Part shown: one piece after another, positions 44,744 to 53,035 of the stretch
Position numbering within the stretch: the first letter of the stretch is position 1
Layout of the letters: every line of letters starts with the position of its first letter
Assembly (NCBI GenBank): GCA_027619975.1
Contig: JAQCGX010000011.1
Coordinates: 1 to 64,000 of the forward strand
Reading direction: 5' to 3'
DNA from: Nitrospinota bacterium
Lineage (GTDB): Bacteria; Nitrospinota; Nitrospinia; Nitrospinales; VA-1
DNA length: 64,000 nucleotides
Program-made: the position numbers and the translations under genes
The notes under the pieces: generated by a model
Seen by the model: only the letters and a program-made list of their open reading frames with translations
Told to the model about the DNA's origin: nothing
The model's database searches: none

Positions 44744-45505
44744 TTAAAATCCGCCACCTATTTTCGCGATAAACGTGTTCAGCTCTTTTTGAACGTCACC
44801 ATCCCAGTTGGCCTTTTCCCGGGTCAGGGTGGTTAACACAGGATGTGCGGTGCTCATTTCCAATCCTTTGGCAATACTCACCAATATACGGGTGCCAAAA
44901 TATTCCACCAGGCCATGCTCCTCCGCGGCCCGAAAAGCCATCTCCGGCCCCAGAATAATCGCCCAGGTCTGTATGACGCAGACTTGTGACGACTCCCTGA
45001 ATTGAAGGGACTCCACTCCTTCCAGGTACGTTTCGGCGTCGATCTCCCCGGATTCGAATTTTTCAATCAGGCTGGTGAGGGTTTCTTCTTTGGAGTCCAT
45101 TTTTCCCCGGATATACTCGACGATTTTAGGCTCCAGTTTTCCTAATTCATTCAGGTTCCATGGACAATAAAAGTCATCACTGGGTTTGTTGCCGATGCGT
45201 TTATTCTCCCTTTCAACCTTTTTAATACATACAGGGCACCTCTTGCCCGCATCATGGCTGAATTTATTTCCACAGGAACAGGGGGCCAAAACGGTTTCCA
45301 GAGCCAACGCCAGGGCCTCACCTTTGACACCCAGCACTTCCCGCAAGGTCACGCGGACCGATTCTGCCCGGCTGATCGTGTAACATTCGGTGCAGGAAGA
45401 GCAAGATAACTTATATGCAAATTGATCCTCTTCCGGCTCGATAACCGGGAAATAGATCTCCGTGCAAAGAACACATTGTGTCTCTTTTGAAATTGGTTTC
45501 ACCAT
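44744..45505 (-). CDS. Zinc-ribbon-containing protein of unknown function
   Basis: 253 residues. The first 110 residues contain four Cys pairs or near pairs: CVLC (11-14), CSSC then C (about 35-41), CSCG (about 76-78) and CPVC (about 91-94), the pattern of zinc ribbons. The rest is helical, with a Glu-rich stretch and no known motif. It is the last gene before the terminator and 200 bp after the oxidoreductase operon, which has its own terminator, so it is a separate unit. A role in metal handling or nucleic-acid contact is possible; I do not recognise it. Confidence 0.6.
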   Translation of the reverse strand: MVKPISKETQCVLCTEIYFPVIEPEEDQFAYKLSCSSCTECYTISRAESVRVTLREVLGVKGEALALALETVLAPCSCGNKFSHDAGKRCPVCIKKVERENKRIGNKPSDDFYCPWNLNELGKLEPKIVEYIRGKMDSKEETLTSLIEKFESGEIDAETYLEGVESLQFRESSQVCVIQTWAIILGPEMAFRAAEEHGLVEYFGTRILVSIAKGLEMSTAHPVLTTLTREKANWDGDVQKELNTFIAKIGGGF

Positions 45506-45645
45506 GACTGGCTCGCTCCCATAATAATTGGTCTGCAGTGTTTGTTCTTTAGATGAAAAAGAAACCGTTTGAGTGCAAAATATTTTTGCGGTGCGAACTA
45601 TTCATTTCCAATCCTAACCTCCCCCAAATGAATAAACACCTCCCA

Positions 45646-45677
45646 AAAAAAAACCCATGACCAATAAGGCCATGGGA
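45646..45677 (-). terminator. Rho-independent terminator of the oxidoreductase operon
   Basis: On the minus strand CCCATGGCC pairs with GGTCATGGG (nine pairs, one G-T) around loop TTATT, followed by nine T. It is 26 bp after the stop of the last operon gene. Confidence 0.9.
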
Positions 45678-45702
45678 TTTTGAATGATCGACTATTTTCC
45701 TG

Positions 45703-45981
45703 CTAGCCAGAGTAAGCTTGACCCAATCCAGCAGTTTCGCCTGCTTCTGCCTCTATCACGATTTTCCCATTGGTTGGGTCCACCGGATGCATGCTGATGG
45801 CCTTGTGTGTACTACAAACCACCATGCATAAATCACAGCCTTTACATCGATCGACAAATACATAGGCCTTATTGTTCTCATTCATCATAATAGTGTCTGA
45901 CTCAGGACAATACATGATGCAAAGTCGGCAACCTTTTTCAGCAATACATTTCGACTCATCAACCAATGCAACGTTATACAC
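45703..45981 (-). CDS. 2-oxoacid:ferredoxin oxidoreductase delta subunit (ferredoxin)
   Basis: 92-residue two-cluster ferredoxin. The second site is a normal [4Fe-4S] set (CKGCDLCMVVC, C-X2-C-X2-C-X3-C). The first has CIAEKGCRLCIMYCP, i.e. C-X5-C-X2-C-X3-CP, one spacing wider than usual. It carries electrons to or from the alpha-beta-gamma core. The start is a GTG with a good GAGGAG site eight bases before. It is the last gene of the operon, 82 bp after the gamma gene. The C terminus (EAEAGETAGLGQAYSG) is unusually acidic and flexible. Confidence 0.88.
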   Translation of the reverse strand: MYNVALVDESKCIAEKGCRLCIMYCPESDTIMMNENNKAYVFVDRCKGCDLCMVVCSTHKAISMHPVDPTNGKIVIEAEAGETAGLGQAYSG

Positions 45982-46063
45982 TTATACTTCTCCTCGATAA
46001 TTTAATGTTTGAAAAAGGCCACTAAACCCATCGTCCCAAAGTTCTAATGATAATTCTGAAGAC

Positions 46064-46774
46064 CTAAAACGCTCTGGCAGTACCAGCGGCCACATTTGCC
46101 AAAGCGGGTTTCGCCACTTCCGCCCAAGTCTCAGCCATTTCAAAGGATTTGGTGATCGTATCCATGTTGGCTTTGAGCAACATGGCCTTTTTAGCGTATT
46201 TCTTGGTAATCGCCTGATCCAGGGTCGCGGTACCACCGGAAGCCACATAGCGTTTTCCGAACCGTTCCTGCAAGGCCACATCCAAAGCTTCCAGTCCTAC
46301 GATTTTGGTAACCCCGGCACAAGCCCCCAACATTGCCATGTTGGTTGACAATTCGGTTTTACCAATTTCAAGAGCCAGCTTGGTCGCATCATGATTGAAA
46401 ACCGTGACATTGAGATCTTCCAAGCGCTTATGGTCTTCCTCACCCAGCAAATCGGCACTGGTATTAATGATGACAAGACCACCTTCTTTGACCCCGTCAT
46501 AAAATGGCGCTGTATAACTTTTCTGCATGGTGATGACCTGGGGATGAAATATCAGAATAACATCTGGATACACCAACTCACCCCGGTCATAAATACGTTC
46601 AACCCCAATACGCACATAACTTTCCGCCGGAGCCATGCGTTTCTCAGCTCCGAAGAAAGGGTTTGAAATGGAGTACAATCCGCCATTGTTTGCGGCCATC
46701 GCCAGGAGATGCGCGGCTGTAACCGCTCCTTGCCCGCCCAAACCGGAAATTCGTATATTGATCCTTTTAAACAT
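46064..46774 (-). CDS. 2-oxoacid:ferredoxin oxidoreductase gamma subunit
   Basis: 236-residue gamma chain with the family opening ISGLGGQGAVTAAHLLAMAA near 10-28 and the MAPAESYVRIG segment near 49-59. It belongs with the PorG type chains that carry no iron-sulfur cluster. It completes the oxidoreductase core. The gene follows beta after 22 bp and precedes the ferredoxin subunit. Confidence 0.9.
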   Translation of the reverse strand: MFKRINIRISGLGGQGAVTAAHLLAMAANNGGLYSISNPFFGAEKRMAPAESYVRIGVERIYDRGELVYPDVILIFHPQVITMQKSYTAPFYDGVKEGGLVIINTSADLLGEEDHKRLEDLNVTVFNHDATKLALEIGKTELSTNMAMLGACAGVTKIVGLEALDVALQERFGKRYVASGGTATLDQAITKKYAKKAMLLKANMDTITKSFEMAETWAEVAKPALANVAAGTARAF

Positions 46775-46796
46775 AATTAATCCTCTCCTAAAGCAA

Positions 46797-47705
46797 TTAA
46801 GCGGAAACTGGTTTTTTGGCTTCTTTTGCCGCTTTTTTCTTGGCCTTTTCTTCAGCCTCTATCGCATCTAACAATTCCTTGGCCTGATCAGAAATGTATT
46901 CTTTCATGACAAACCGACCGCCAATGGATTCGGCATCTTTCATTTCATCCAAACCTTCCATGCTCTGTTTGCCGATCTCAAGAATGCAGGGAGTGTACAG
47001 CTGAATATAGGTCGGTCCAATCTCTCTGGCTACCATAACAGCATTTCTAATGGCTTTCTCCACCCGGCTGGGTTTGCTCACGGTGAGCATGGCGACATAA
47101 TGACACCCTGCTTCACGAGCGATTTCCGGCAATCGGACTTTATCGAAGGTTTTGCCTGCAGGCGCCATTTTGGCAACAAAGCCTTTTTGCATCAATCCGC
47201 TTTCCTGTCCACCTGTATTGGCATAAAGCTCGTTGTCAAAACAGATGGTGGTGAATTTTTCCTGACGGAACCAGGACTGCATGGTCATATCCAATCCGAT
47301 GTCCACGGTGGCGCCATCACCAGCCAACACGACAACGTCTTTTTCAACGTCAGGGAAACGACGTTTAAGAGTGCGCTTCAAACCTGAGGCAATGGCATTC
47401 TGATTCCCAAATAACGAATGGATATTTTGCACGGCCACATGCGGGAACACCAGACTGGTGCAACCGGTAGAACCAACAAAAACTGTATCTTCCGGGTTGG
47501 GAAGACTGGCCAGAATATAACGAAAGGCAATGGACTCCGGGCAACCCGCACACAGGGAATGTTGCTCAATCAATTCCTTGGACGAACCGATATCTTTCCA
47601 GCCACGCCCTTCTTTGCCGTAAGTCGCCGTCGCTACCAGCTCTTGATATTCAGGCGGCATGATGTCCGCGAGATCTTCACAGATAGATATCTTTTCCTTA
47701 CTCAT
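46797..47705 (-). CDS. 2-oxoacid:ferredoxin oxidoreductase beta subunit (TPP-binding)
   Basis: 302-residue beta chain that binds thiamine pyrophosphate. The TPP motif runs from GDGATVDIG (129-137) to FDNELYANTGGQ (156-167). Cluster ligands are likely Cys52, Cys55 and Cys82 in HSLCAGCPES and GSTGCTS, plus the Cys in YTPCILEIG. These features are closer to pyruvate-type PorB chains than to classic KorB, but this does not fix the substrate. The C terminus is a Lys- and Ala-rich tail (about 280-302), absent from most relatives I know. Confidence 0.9.
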   Translation of the reverse strand: MSKEKISICEDLADIMPPEYQELVATATYGKEGRGWKDIGSSKELIEQHSLCAGCPESIAFRYILASLPNPEDTVFVGSTGCTSLVFPHVAVQNIHSLFGNQNAIASGLKRTLKRRFPDVEKDVVVLAGDGATVDIGLDMTMQSWFRQEKFTTICFDNELYANTGGQESGLMQKGFVAKMAPAGKTFDKVRLPEIAREAGCHYVAMLTVSKPSRVEKAIRNAVMVAREIGPTYIQLYTPCILEIGKQSMEGLDEMKDAESIGGRFVMKEYISDQAKELLDAIEAEEKAKKKAAKEAKKPVSA

Positions 47706-47801
47706 CAGGTTTCCCCTTCTATTTTTGATTTCCCCAATGGGAAAATTTGCGATTAAGAAATTCTAACGTTTAATCAGACTAGCTTCCGCGATTACTGCGT
47801 C

Positions 47802-49025
47802 CTATCGTCCTATTCCAAGGTATTTTTTAATCTCCTCGACAATAACTTCCGAAGGCATGGTCATGCCGCCTGCAACTTTAGGACCTGCGATCACTCGTTC
47901 GTTATTGGGAAGAATAGACTTGATTTCGCGAGCCATCCAGCCGGCCAGATTAAACTCAGGCACAAAGATGTGTTTGGCACGTTTGGTGGCTTCCTTAATT
48001 TCCTCGGTCGGGAACGGGCGAATGGTTTTGATCTTCACCAATCCAACTTTGATGCCCTCTTCTTCCAGCAACCGAATAGCTTCCCGGCCCTGCGACACAG
48101 CAGTTCCAGAAGAGACAATAAGGATTTCACGATCAATATTTTCGACATCGATCAAACCATCCAGCAAGGGAATGGTGTGTTTGCGGGACCGCTCAATGGC
48201 CGCTCGAACTTCCTGCTGCCAGGAGGCGTGGGTCGAATAACTGATGTAGTTGGATTTCATAACGAACGGATCCCGCATCATTCTGACCGGAGGACATTCC
48301 ATGTCCATACACGGCACAGGAGATCTATAAGGATCGTAAGGGGTCAAACAAAGGTCTTCGGGTGGCAACATGACCGTGTCCTTCGTGTGGGTCACGAAGA
48401 AGCCATCGCACATGGTCGCGATGGGTATATGCACATCGGGCTGTTCCGCAACAATGAAGCCTTTGAGGATAAAATCGTATAGATCCTGAGCGGTTTCCGC
48501 ATGCCACATCAGCATCCCGGTTTCTAAAAGATAACTCGCTTCCAGGGTATCGGGCTGGATACTCAAGGGAGAGTTGACGCCGCGCATGGTCACACACACC
48601 TGAATCGGCAAACGCGACCCCGCCCACATGGGAAAATTTTCCATGGCGCGAAGCGTTCCCGGACCGGCTGTGGTGGTGAACACTCGATGTCCGCCAAAGG
48701 CGGCTCCGGCGCACTGCCCCATAACGGCGAATTCACTTTCGCCTCGAAAGTACTCATCCAGGTAGCCCTCTGAATACAACTCACCAATCAATGCCGCCGC
48801 CTCACTTTGCGGGGTGATCGGATAAGCTACGGACGTGCCGACACTCGCTACCTTGATGGCCTGTCGAATGACTTCACTACCCGTCATGAAACTCGGGGTT
48901 CTTTCGTGATCAAGAAACATGCTATTCACATCAGTGAATGTCTGACCCATTTTATTTTTGGTGCCCAACTTCACATGCTGAGACTTTATTATTCTATTTT
49001 TGGGGATATCAACCGGCTTATTCAT
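47802..49025 (-). CDS. 2-oxoacid:ferredoxin oxidoreductase alpha subunit
   Basis: 407-residue alpha chain. After an N-terminal extension of about 45 residues, the conserved GSEVIRQAIKVASVGTSVAYPITPQSEAA (pyrimidine-domain entry) is seen, followed by TTAGPGTLRAMENFPMWAG with the substrate-site region, then domain II with ILIVSSGTAVSQGREAIRLLEEEGIKVGLVKI. It forms the active site with the beta chain. The operon position is second, 70 bp after epsilon. It catalyses oxidative decarboxylation or, in the reductive TCA cycle, carboxylation. Confidence 0.9.
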   Translation of the reverse strand: MNKPVDIPKNRIIKSQHVKLGTKNKMGQTFTDVNSMFLDHERTPSFMTGSEVIRQAIKVASVGTSVAYPITPQSEAAALIGELYSEGYLDEYFRGESEFAVMGQCAGAAFGGHRVFTTTAGPGTLRAMENFPMWAGSRLPIQVCVTMRGVNSPLSIQPDTLEASYLLETGMLMWHAETAQDLYDFILKGFIVAEQPDVHIPIATMCDGFFVTHTKDTVMLPPEDLCLTPYDPYRSPVPCMDMECPPVRMMRDPFVMKSNYISYSTHASWQQEVRAAIERSRKHTIPLLDGLIDVENIDREILIVSSGTAVSQGREAIRLLEEEGIKVGLVKIKTIRPFPTEEIKEATKRAKHIFVPEFNLAGWMAREIKSILPNNERVIAGPKVAGGMTMPSEVIVEEIKKYLGIGR

Positions 49026-49095
49026 AAAATCACTCCCTTGGAAATGACATTAAACAGAGCTCGTCCTACGCTCGCGTTATAAAGGTTTTCCCGCA

Positions 49096-49728
49096 CTAGG
49101 ACACCCGCCCCGAACGGTTCATTTTAATCTGTACAAAAGGTATTGCCTGACTTTTAACACCTTGTTTTTTTAATTTATTTACGGCATCTACAAGATTCAT
49201 GATTTTTTCCACGGACGCATCACGAAAAGACATGCAGGCATCCTCATGACCGGCCTGGGCGCACATGGCCATAGTGAAACAATTGGTGCCGCCACGAATG
49301 ATCTTAAGCGCCAGGTTTGCCTGGTGACAGTGCACCCCGACAAACATGCAAACATCTATCTTATTATGCCAAATGGTCAGATTGGGATGGTTGGGATTGA
49401 TCTCTACTGCCGCGTCAATTTTGGGATATTTCGGGCGGTAATCCGCCATGGGAATCAGCCGTGCCGGGAGCGCGTCAGCCAAGGCCCGAACAGCCTTAGC
49501 CTTTTTGGCGGCGTTTTCATTCCACTTCCACAGAACCAGAGGGCCAGGGAAAACGGTTGGCACTTTTGCCTCCAGAAACTTGCGCGCCGCAAATTCATAG
49601 CCTTCTTCCTCTGAGGTAATTCTTCCTTCAATATGACATTCACCCGGATCGGGCAATACAATCCCCATTGAAGCCGCAGCGGGAGGAAGAAACGCCTCTG
49701 GCCCAGCTTTGACCTGATATTGGCTCAT
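49096..49728 (-). CDS. 2-oxoacid:ferredoxin oxidoreductase epsilon subunit
   Basis: 210-residue protein that heads the operon. It matches the accessory epsilon chain of the five-subunit enzymes of Hydrogenobacter (por/for operons): about 40% looks like a helical, carboxylase-contact domain and ITSEEEGYEFAARKFL, VLWKWNENAAKKAKAVRALADALPAR in pieces and TIWHNKIDVCMFVGVHCHQANLALKIIRGG are the recognisable parts. Its exact role is not settled. The gene order is E-A-B-G-D. Good ribosome site AAAAGGA before the ATG and a strong promoter upstream. Confidence 0.75.
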   Translation of the reverse strand: MSQYQVKAGPEAFLPPAAASMGIVLPDPGECHIEGRITSEEEGYEFAARKFLEAKVPTVFPGPLVLWKWNENAAKKAKAVRALADALPARLIPMADYRPKYPKIDAAVEINPNHPNLTIWHNKIDVCMFVGVHCHQANLALKIIRGGTNCFTMAMCAQAGHEDACMSFRDASVEKIMNLVDAVNKLKKQGVKSQAIPFVQIKMNRSGRVS

Positions 49729-49771
49729 TCTGAATAATCCTTTTCGGGTTACTAAAATTTGAAAGCGTGTT

Positions 49772-49801
49772 ACTATAAAACAACAGCCGCGAGGTTGTCA
49801 A
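49772..49801 (-). promoter_or_regulatory. Promoter of the oxidoreductase operon
   Basis: On the minus strand TTGACA (49801-49796) and TATAGT (49777-49772) with an 18-bp spacer. Transcription would start near 49765, about 36 bases before the epsilon ATG. Confidence 0.7.
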
Positions 49802-49810
49802 ACCTTTTCA

Positions 49811-49837
49811 CATAAAACAGGTTAGCCCTGTTTTATG
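49811..49837 (-). promoter_or_regulatory. 27-bp perfect palindrome, likely activator site
   Basis: CATAAAACAGG and CCTGTTTTATG, an 11-bp perfect inverted repeat around TTAGC. Its centre lies about 59 bases before the expected start of the oxidoreductase transcript, just upstream of the -35 box, where class I activators bind. The owner of the site is unknown. Confidence 0.65.
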
Positions 49838-50184
49838 CTTCATTTACACCATTAGTATACGTTTTTAAAAAGCCCAAACCAACCTTAATCCTGCTTTCTT
49901 GCCGAACAATTTCTTTGGCTGCTCTGCGAGAGGGTTTGCAAAATAGGTCCGCAAGTCCCTCCGTTTTCCTATCCCACGCTTAAACAGCCTTATTGAATTG
50001 AGGCTTGCAGTATTATCAATCTGCAGAAGTCTTGCACGTCTCATCGGCAAAACCGTATCTCCCCCCTAAAACTTAAATACACCGGCAGGGATGCTGCACA
50101 TCATTCCTACATGGTTTCCTGCAACAAAATGGAGGATTCAATAAAAACTCCAGATCACTATTAAAAAACCCTCCATCTTTGAAC
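49838..50184. other. 347-bp region without a convincing gene
   Basis: Between the palindrome and the ferritin-like gene. An open frame of 61 codons on the minus strand (49865-50050) has no ribosome site or family; I treat it as non-coding. No RNA gene seen. Confidence 0.5.
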
Positions 50185-50709
50185 TCAGGTAGCAATGGTT
50201 TTTCTCAGTTCCTCCAATTCGGTCAGGTGCTTCTTCTCTTCCACTAATAGATGGGAAAAAATAGCGCGGACATCGATCTTTTTTTCTTTTTTCAGCAATT
50301 CACTCAGAACATCAATGGATCGCTTCTCGGACTGTATCCCTAAATCCAGAGCCTCCACATCACTCTGAAAATCAGGGATCTCACTCTGACCACTTCCTTT
50401 GATGTCTGGGAATACCTTGCCTTTTAATTGCTCCGCTATAAATTTATCGACATGCTTCCTGGAACTGGTTTTATTCAATAACGCCGGTTGAAGAAATCTG
50501 GCCTTAGTCTGCAAAGACTGGATATGCTCTTTTTCCTCATCGGCCAGCCGCTGAAACATTTCTCGTACTTTCGGAGCGCGAGCCTTTTTGGCGGCTTTTT
50601 CATAAAATATCAATCCTTGTCTCTCAATACACAAACTCACTTCAATCGCATCAATGCAGTGAAAACTGATGGAGGAATTTTCAGCGGAATCTTTTTCTTT
50701 CATGCCCAT
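50185..50709 (-). CDS. Ferritin-like (rubrerythrin-type) di-iron protein
   Basis: 174-residue four-helix protein. The first half has IEVSLCIERQGLIFYEKAAKKARAPKVREMFQRLADEEKEHIQSLQ in pieces, giving E-x-x-G and EEKEH iron ligands (about 25-62). The second half repeats the pattern with LDLGIQSEKRSIDVLSELL and HLLVEEKKHLTELEEL, so both EXXH ligand sites are present. No rubredoxin-type CxxC domain, so it is an erythrin-like protein. It may reduce peroxide or handle iron. Monocistronic, with long gaps on both sides. Confidence 0.8.
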   Translation of the reverse strand: MGMKEKDSAENSSISFHCIDAIEVSLCIERQGLIFYEKAAKKARAPKVREMFQRLADEEKEHIQSLQTKARFLQPALLNKTSSRKHVDKFIAEQLKGKVFPDIKGSGQSEIPDFQSDVEALDLGIQSEKRSIDVLSELLKKEKKIDVRAIFSHLLVEEKKHLTELEELRKTIAT

Positions 50710-51089
50710 CCCTCATTTAATTACAGAAAAAGTAACGTGCCCCCTTTAAGAACAATCAGCCAAAAATCTGCACAATTTAACCACCAACAGCTATGGCAAT
50801 AACTCCTGCTCTGATTAAACGTTTCCCACCAAACTCACAAAAGTTCTATCGCCAAAAAGTTTCGATCAAATAGCTACGAAACCGCGAGTTATGATATATT
50901 ATTGGAATTACAGGCTCGGTTGAATCCATCAACCTCAGAACATTCTCCACTAAAACTCTGATCTCCAATACAAACTATTCATTGGCAGACCCCTTTACCA
51001 AGAAAAAAGTGCGGCAATATTTTAAAACCGTATTCTCACGAAAGGCGTCCTCCCTAAGGATACATCTGAAGGATTATAATAATAAAGAC
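50710..51089. other. 380-bp region upstream of rnhA
   Basis: No gene seen. It holds a very AT-rich TATGATATATTAT near 50893 that could be a -10, without a clear -35. A basic 36-residue extension in frame with rnhA begins at a TTG at 50982, unlikely to be translated. Confidence 0.45.
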
Positions 51090-51530
51090 ATGGAAATAGT
51101 TAAAATTTTCACCGATGGCTGTTGCAAAGGAAACCCTGGACCCGGAGGGTATGGGGCTCTCATAATACATAATGGCAAGACAAAAGAACTGAAGGGCGGA
51201 TCAAAATCCACCACCAACAACATCATGGAGCTCACTGCCGCTGTTGTCGGCCTTGAAGCGCTGAAAAAACCCTGTGAAGTGGAATTGACCACCGACTCCC
51301 AATATTTAAAGAAGGGAATGACGGAATGGATCGAAGGCTGGATCAAGAAGGGCTGGATCAATGCATCCCGCCAGCCGGTCAAAAACAAAGAGATCTGGCA
51401 GGAACTGCATCGGTTGAGCAAAATTCATAAAGTCACCTGGAAATGGGTCAAAGCCCATAACGGACATCCTGAAAATGAAAGAGCGGATGCGTTAGCCAAT
51501 GAGGGCATGAGTGCTCCCTCCAACAGATAA
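51090..51530 (+). CDS. rnhA: Ribonuclease HI
   Basis: 146-residue enzyme that cuts RNA in RNA-DNA hybrids. The catalytic set is visible: Asp in IFTDGCCKGNPGPGGYGALI (residues 5-24), Glu in NNIMELTAAVVGLEAL, Asp in LTTDSQYLKKGM, then VKAHNGHPENERADALA with the His loop and last Asp. The WIEGWIKKGWINASRQPVKN basic patch is typical. Start at 51090 is chosen because the catalytic domain begins there; a TTG 36 codons upstream is in frame. Followed by the 182-bp element. Confidence 0.95.
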   Translation: MEIVKIFTDGCCKGNPGPGGYGALIIHNGKTKELKGGSKSTTNNIMELTAAVVGLEALKKPCEVELTTDSQYLKKGMTEWIEGWIKKGWINASRQPVKNKEIWQELHRLSKIHKVTWKWVKAHNGHPENERADALANEGMSAPSNR

Positions 51531-51534
51531 ATAT

Positions 51535-51716
51535 TAAGGGTATCTCTAAAAATTGACTAAATGCTCCTAATCGTCAACTTAAGGAGATGGCTTTGTTTTA
51601 GTGGAACAGGCGACCTGCCCTTAAATTTAAGGATAGGTCGCCCGTGCCACCAATATAAGAAATCCTTGTACAGTGTTCGATTTCCTGTAATAAACTAATT
51701 TTTAGAGATACCCTTA
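51535..51716. mobile_element. 182-bp MITE-like element, copy 2
   Basis: Same length and plan as copy 1 at 28551-28732. The ends are perfect inverted repeats, left AAGGGTATCTCTAAAAATT and right AATTTTTAGAGATACCCTT, with TA at both borders. The 50-bp palindrome sits at 51601-51650, at the same offset of 66 bp. It begins 4 bp after the rnhA stop and ends 6 bp before the mltA ATG, so it fills the whole gap. Confidence 0.87.
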
Positions 51717-51722
51717 AGGCAA

Positions 51723-53030
51723 ATGTCCTCCCTGATAAAAAACAACTTGCAACAACCACTGCAAAAACGAACCGTACGGGCGCTCTGTTTTCTGTTCATT
51801 GTCGCCTTATTTTTCTTCCTCGATTCCTGCTCCACATATTCATCTCCAGTCGGCCCCAATGGACAGCTAACATCTTCTGATAACTCGAATGCTGATCGAT
51901 CTTCAGCCTCTGGGAGCGAACCCGCAAACCAAACCGTCTCTTCAACTCAAAGTCTTCCAAATCAGCCGACCCGTCCGCAATCGCTCTCTCTGGATTTGCC
52001 CATTATTTTTGAAGACGACCTTGACCAGGAAAGCCTCAAAAAAGTAATCCAGAATCAACTCGATGCAATGGAAGCCATAAATGAATTCGAGCCGGTACGG
52101 CTGGAAAACCTGGCGTTGACCAAAGGTAAACTGAAAAAAGCTCTTAAAACGTTCCTGAACTTGCTGAACCAGAATCTGGCGCCTGATGAATTCAGCCGCC
52201 GGGTGAGGCAGGAGTTTACTTTTTATAAGGCCGGGCAGGGAGCCCGGAAAAAATTCCTGTTCACCGGATACTACACGCCTGTCATTGTCGCCAGCCCGGT
52301 TAAAACAGAGGAGTATATTTATCCTATTTACCGAGTGCCTGACGCCCCCGTGGAGCTGAATTTCGTTGGCAACCCGCCATCCCCGATCTGGAAAAATTAT
52401 ACCCGCAGGCAAATCGACCACCAGGGAATTTTAAAAAACCGGAACCTTGAAATCGCCTGGTTAAAGGATGACCTGGAACGGTTTTTCCTCCACATCCAGG
52501 GGTCCGGGGCACTCCAGTTTCCTGACGGCAAGCTCCAGGGCGTGCGGTTTGCCGGAGCCAACAATTACGATTATCAGGGCATCGGAAAATTAATGGTGAA
52601 AGACGGTCTCCTTACCGGCAAGGGGGAACGCACCATGCAGGGCATCAAAAAATACCTGCGCGATCATCCGTCCTTAATTCCAAAATATCTTCATCAGAAC
52701 AAACGCTATATCTTTTTTGCCTATAGCGATGAAGGACCTACGGGGTCGGGCGGCGGAGAATTGGTCGGCGGCCGGTCCATCGCCACAGACAAGTCCATTT
52801 ACCCGGCTGGAGGCCTGGCCCTCCTGTTCATAAGAAAGCCCATCCTCAACGAAGCACATGAAATCGTGCGCTGGAAACGCAGCTTTCGTTTCGTTGTCGA
52901 TCAGGATACGGGAAGCGACATCAACGGCCCCGGACGCGGGGATCTTTTTTTCGGCATCGGCCAGCGCCCAGGAATTATGGCGGGAAATTTCAAGGAATGG
53001 GGTGAAGTTTACTATCTGGTAAAAAAATAA
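51723..53030 (+). CDS. mltA: Membrane-bound lytic murein transglycosylase A
   Basis: 435-residue lipoprotein: a basic start and hydrophobic stretch (ALCFLFIVALFFFLDSC) give a lipobox LDSC with Cys36, so lipid anchoring in the outer membrane is likely. After a linker, the MltA domain shows FLFTGYYTPVIVASP, ILKNRNLEIAWLKDDLERFFLHIQGSGALQ in parts, and the 3D-type C-terminal barrel with DQDTGSDINGPGRGDLFFG carrying the catalytic Asp. It cuts glycan chains with anhydro-muramic ends. The ATG lies 6 bp after the MITE, which must supply its ribosome region. Confidence 0.92.
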   Translation: MSSLIKNNLQQPLQKRTVRALCFLFIVALFFFLDSCSTYSSPVGPNGQLTSSDNSNADRSSASGSEPANQTVSSTQSLPNQPTRPQSLSLDLPIIFEDDLDQESLKKVIQNQLDAMEAINEFEPVRLENLALTKGKLKKALKTFLNLLNQNLAPDEFSRRVRQEFTFYKAGQGARKKFLFTGYYTPVIVASPVKTEEYIYPIYRVPDAPVELNFVGNPPSPIWKNYTRRQIDHQGILKNRNLEIAWLKDDLERFFLHIQGSGALQFPDGKLQGVRFAGANNYDYQGIGKLMVKDGLLTGKGERTMQGIKKYLRDHPSLIPKYLHQNKRYIFFAYSDEGPTGSGGGELVGGRSIATDKSIYPAGGLALLFIRKPILNEAHEIVRWKRSFRFVVDQDTGSDINGPGRGDLFFGIGQRPGIMAGNFKEWGEVYYLVKK

Positions 53031-53035
53031 AATAA

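Noticed and set aside
49865-50050. 61-codon frame on the minus strand in front of the oxidoreductase operon
   Set aside because: No ribosome site, no family likeness and basic composition typical of chance frames.
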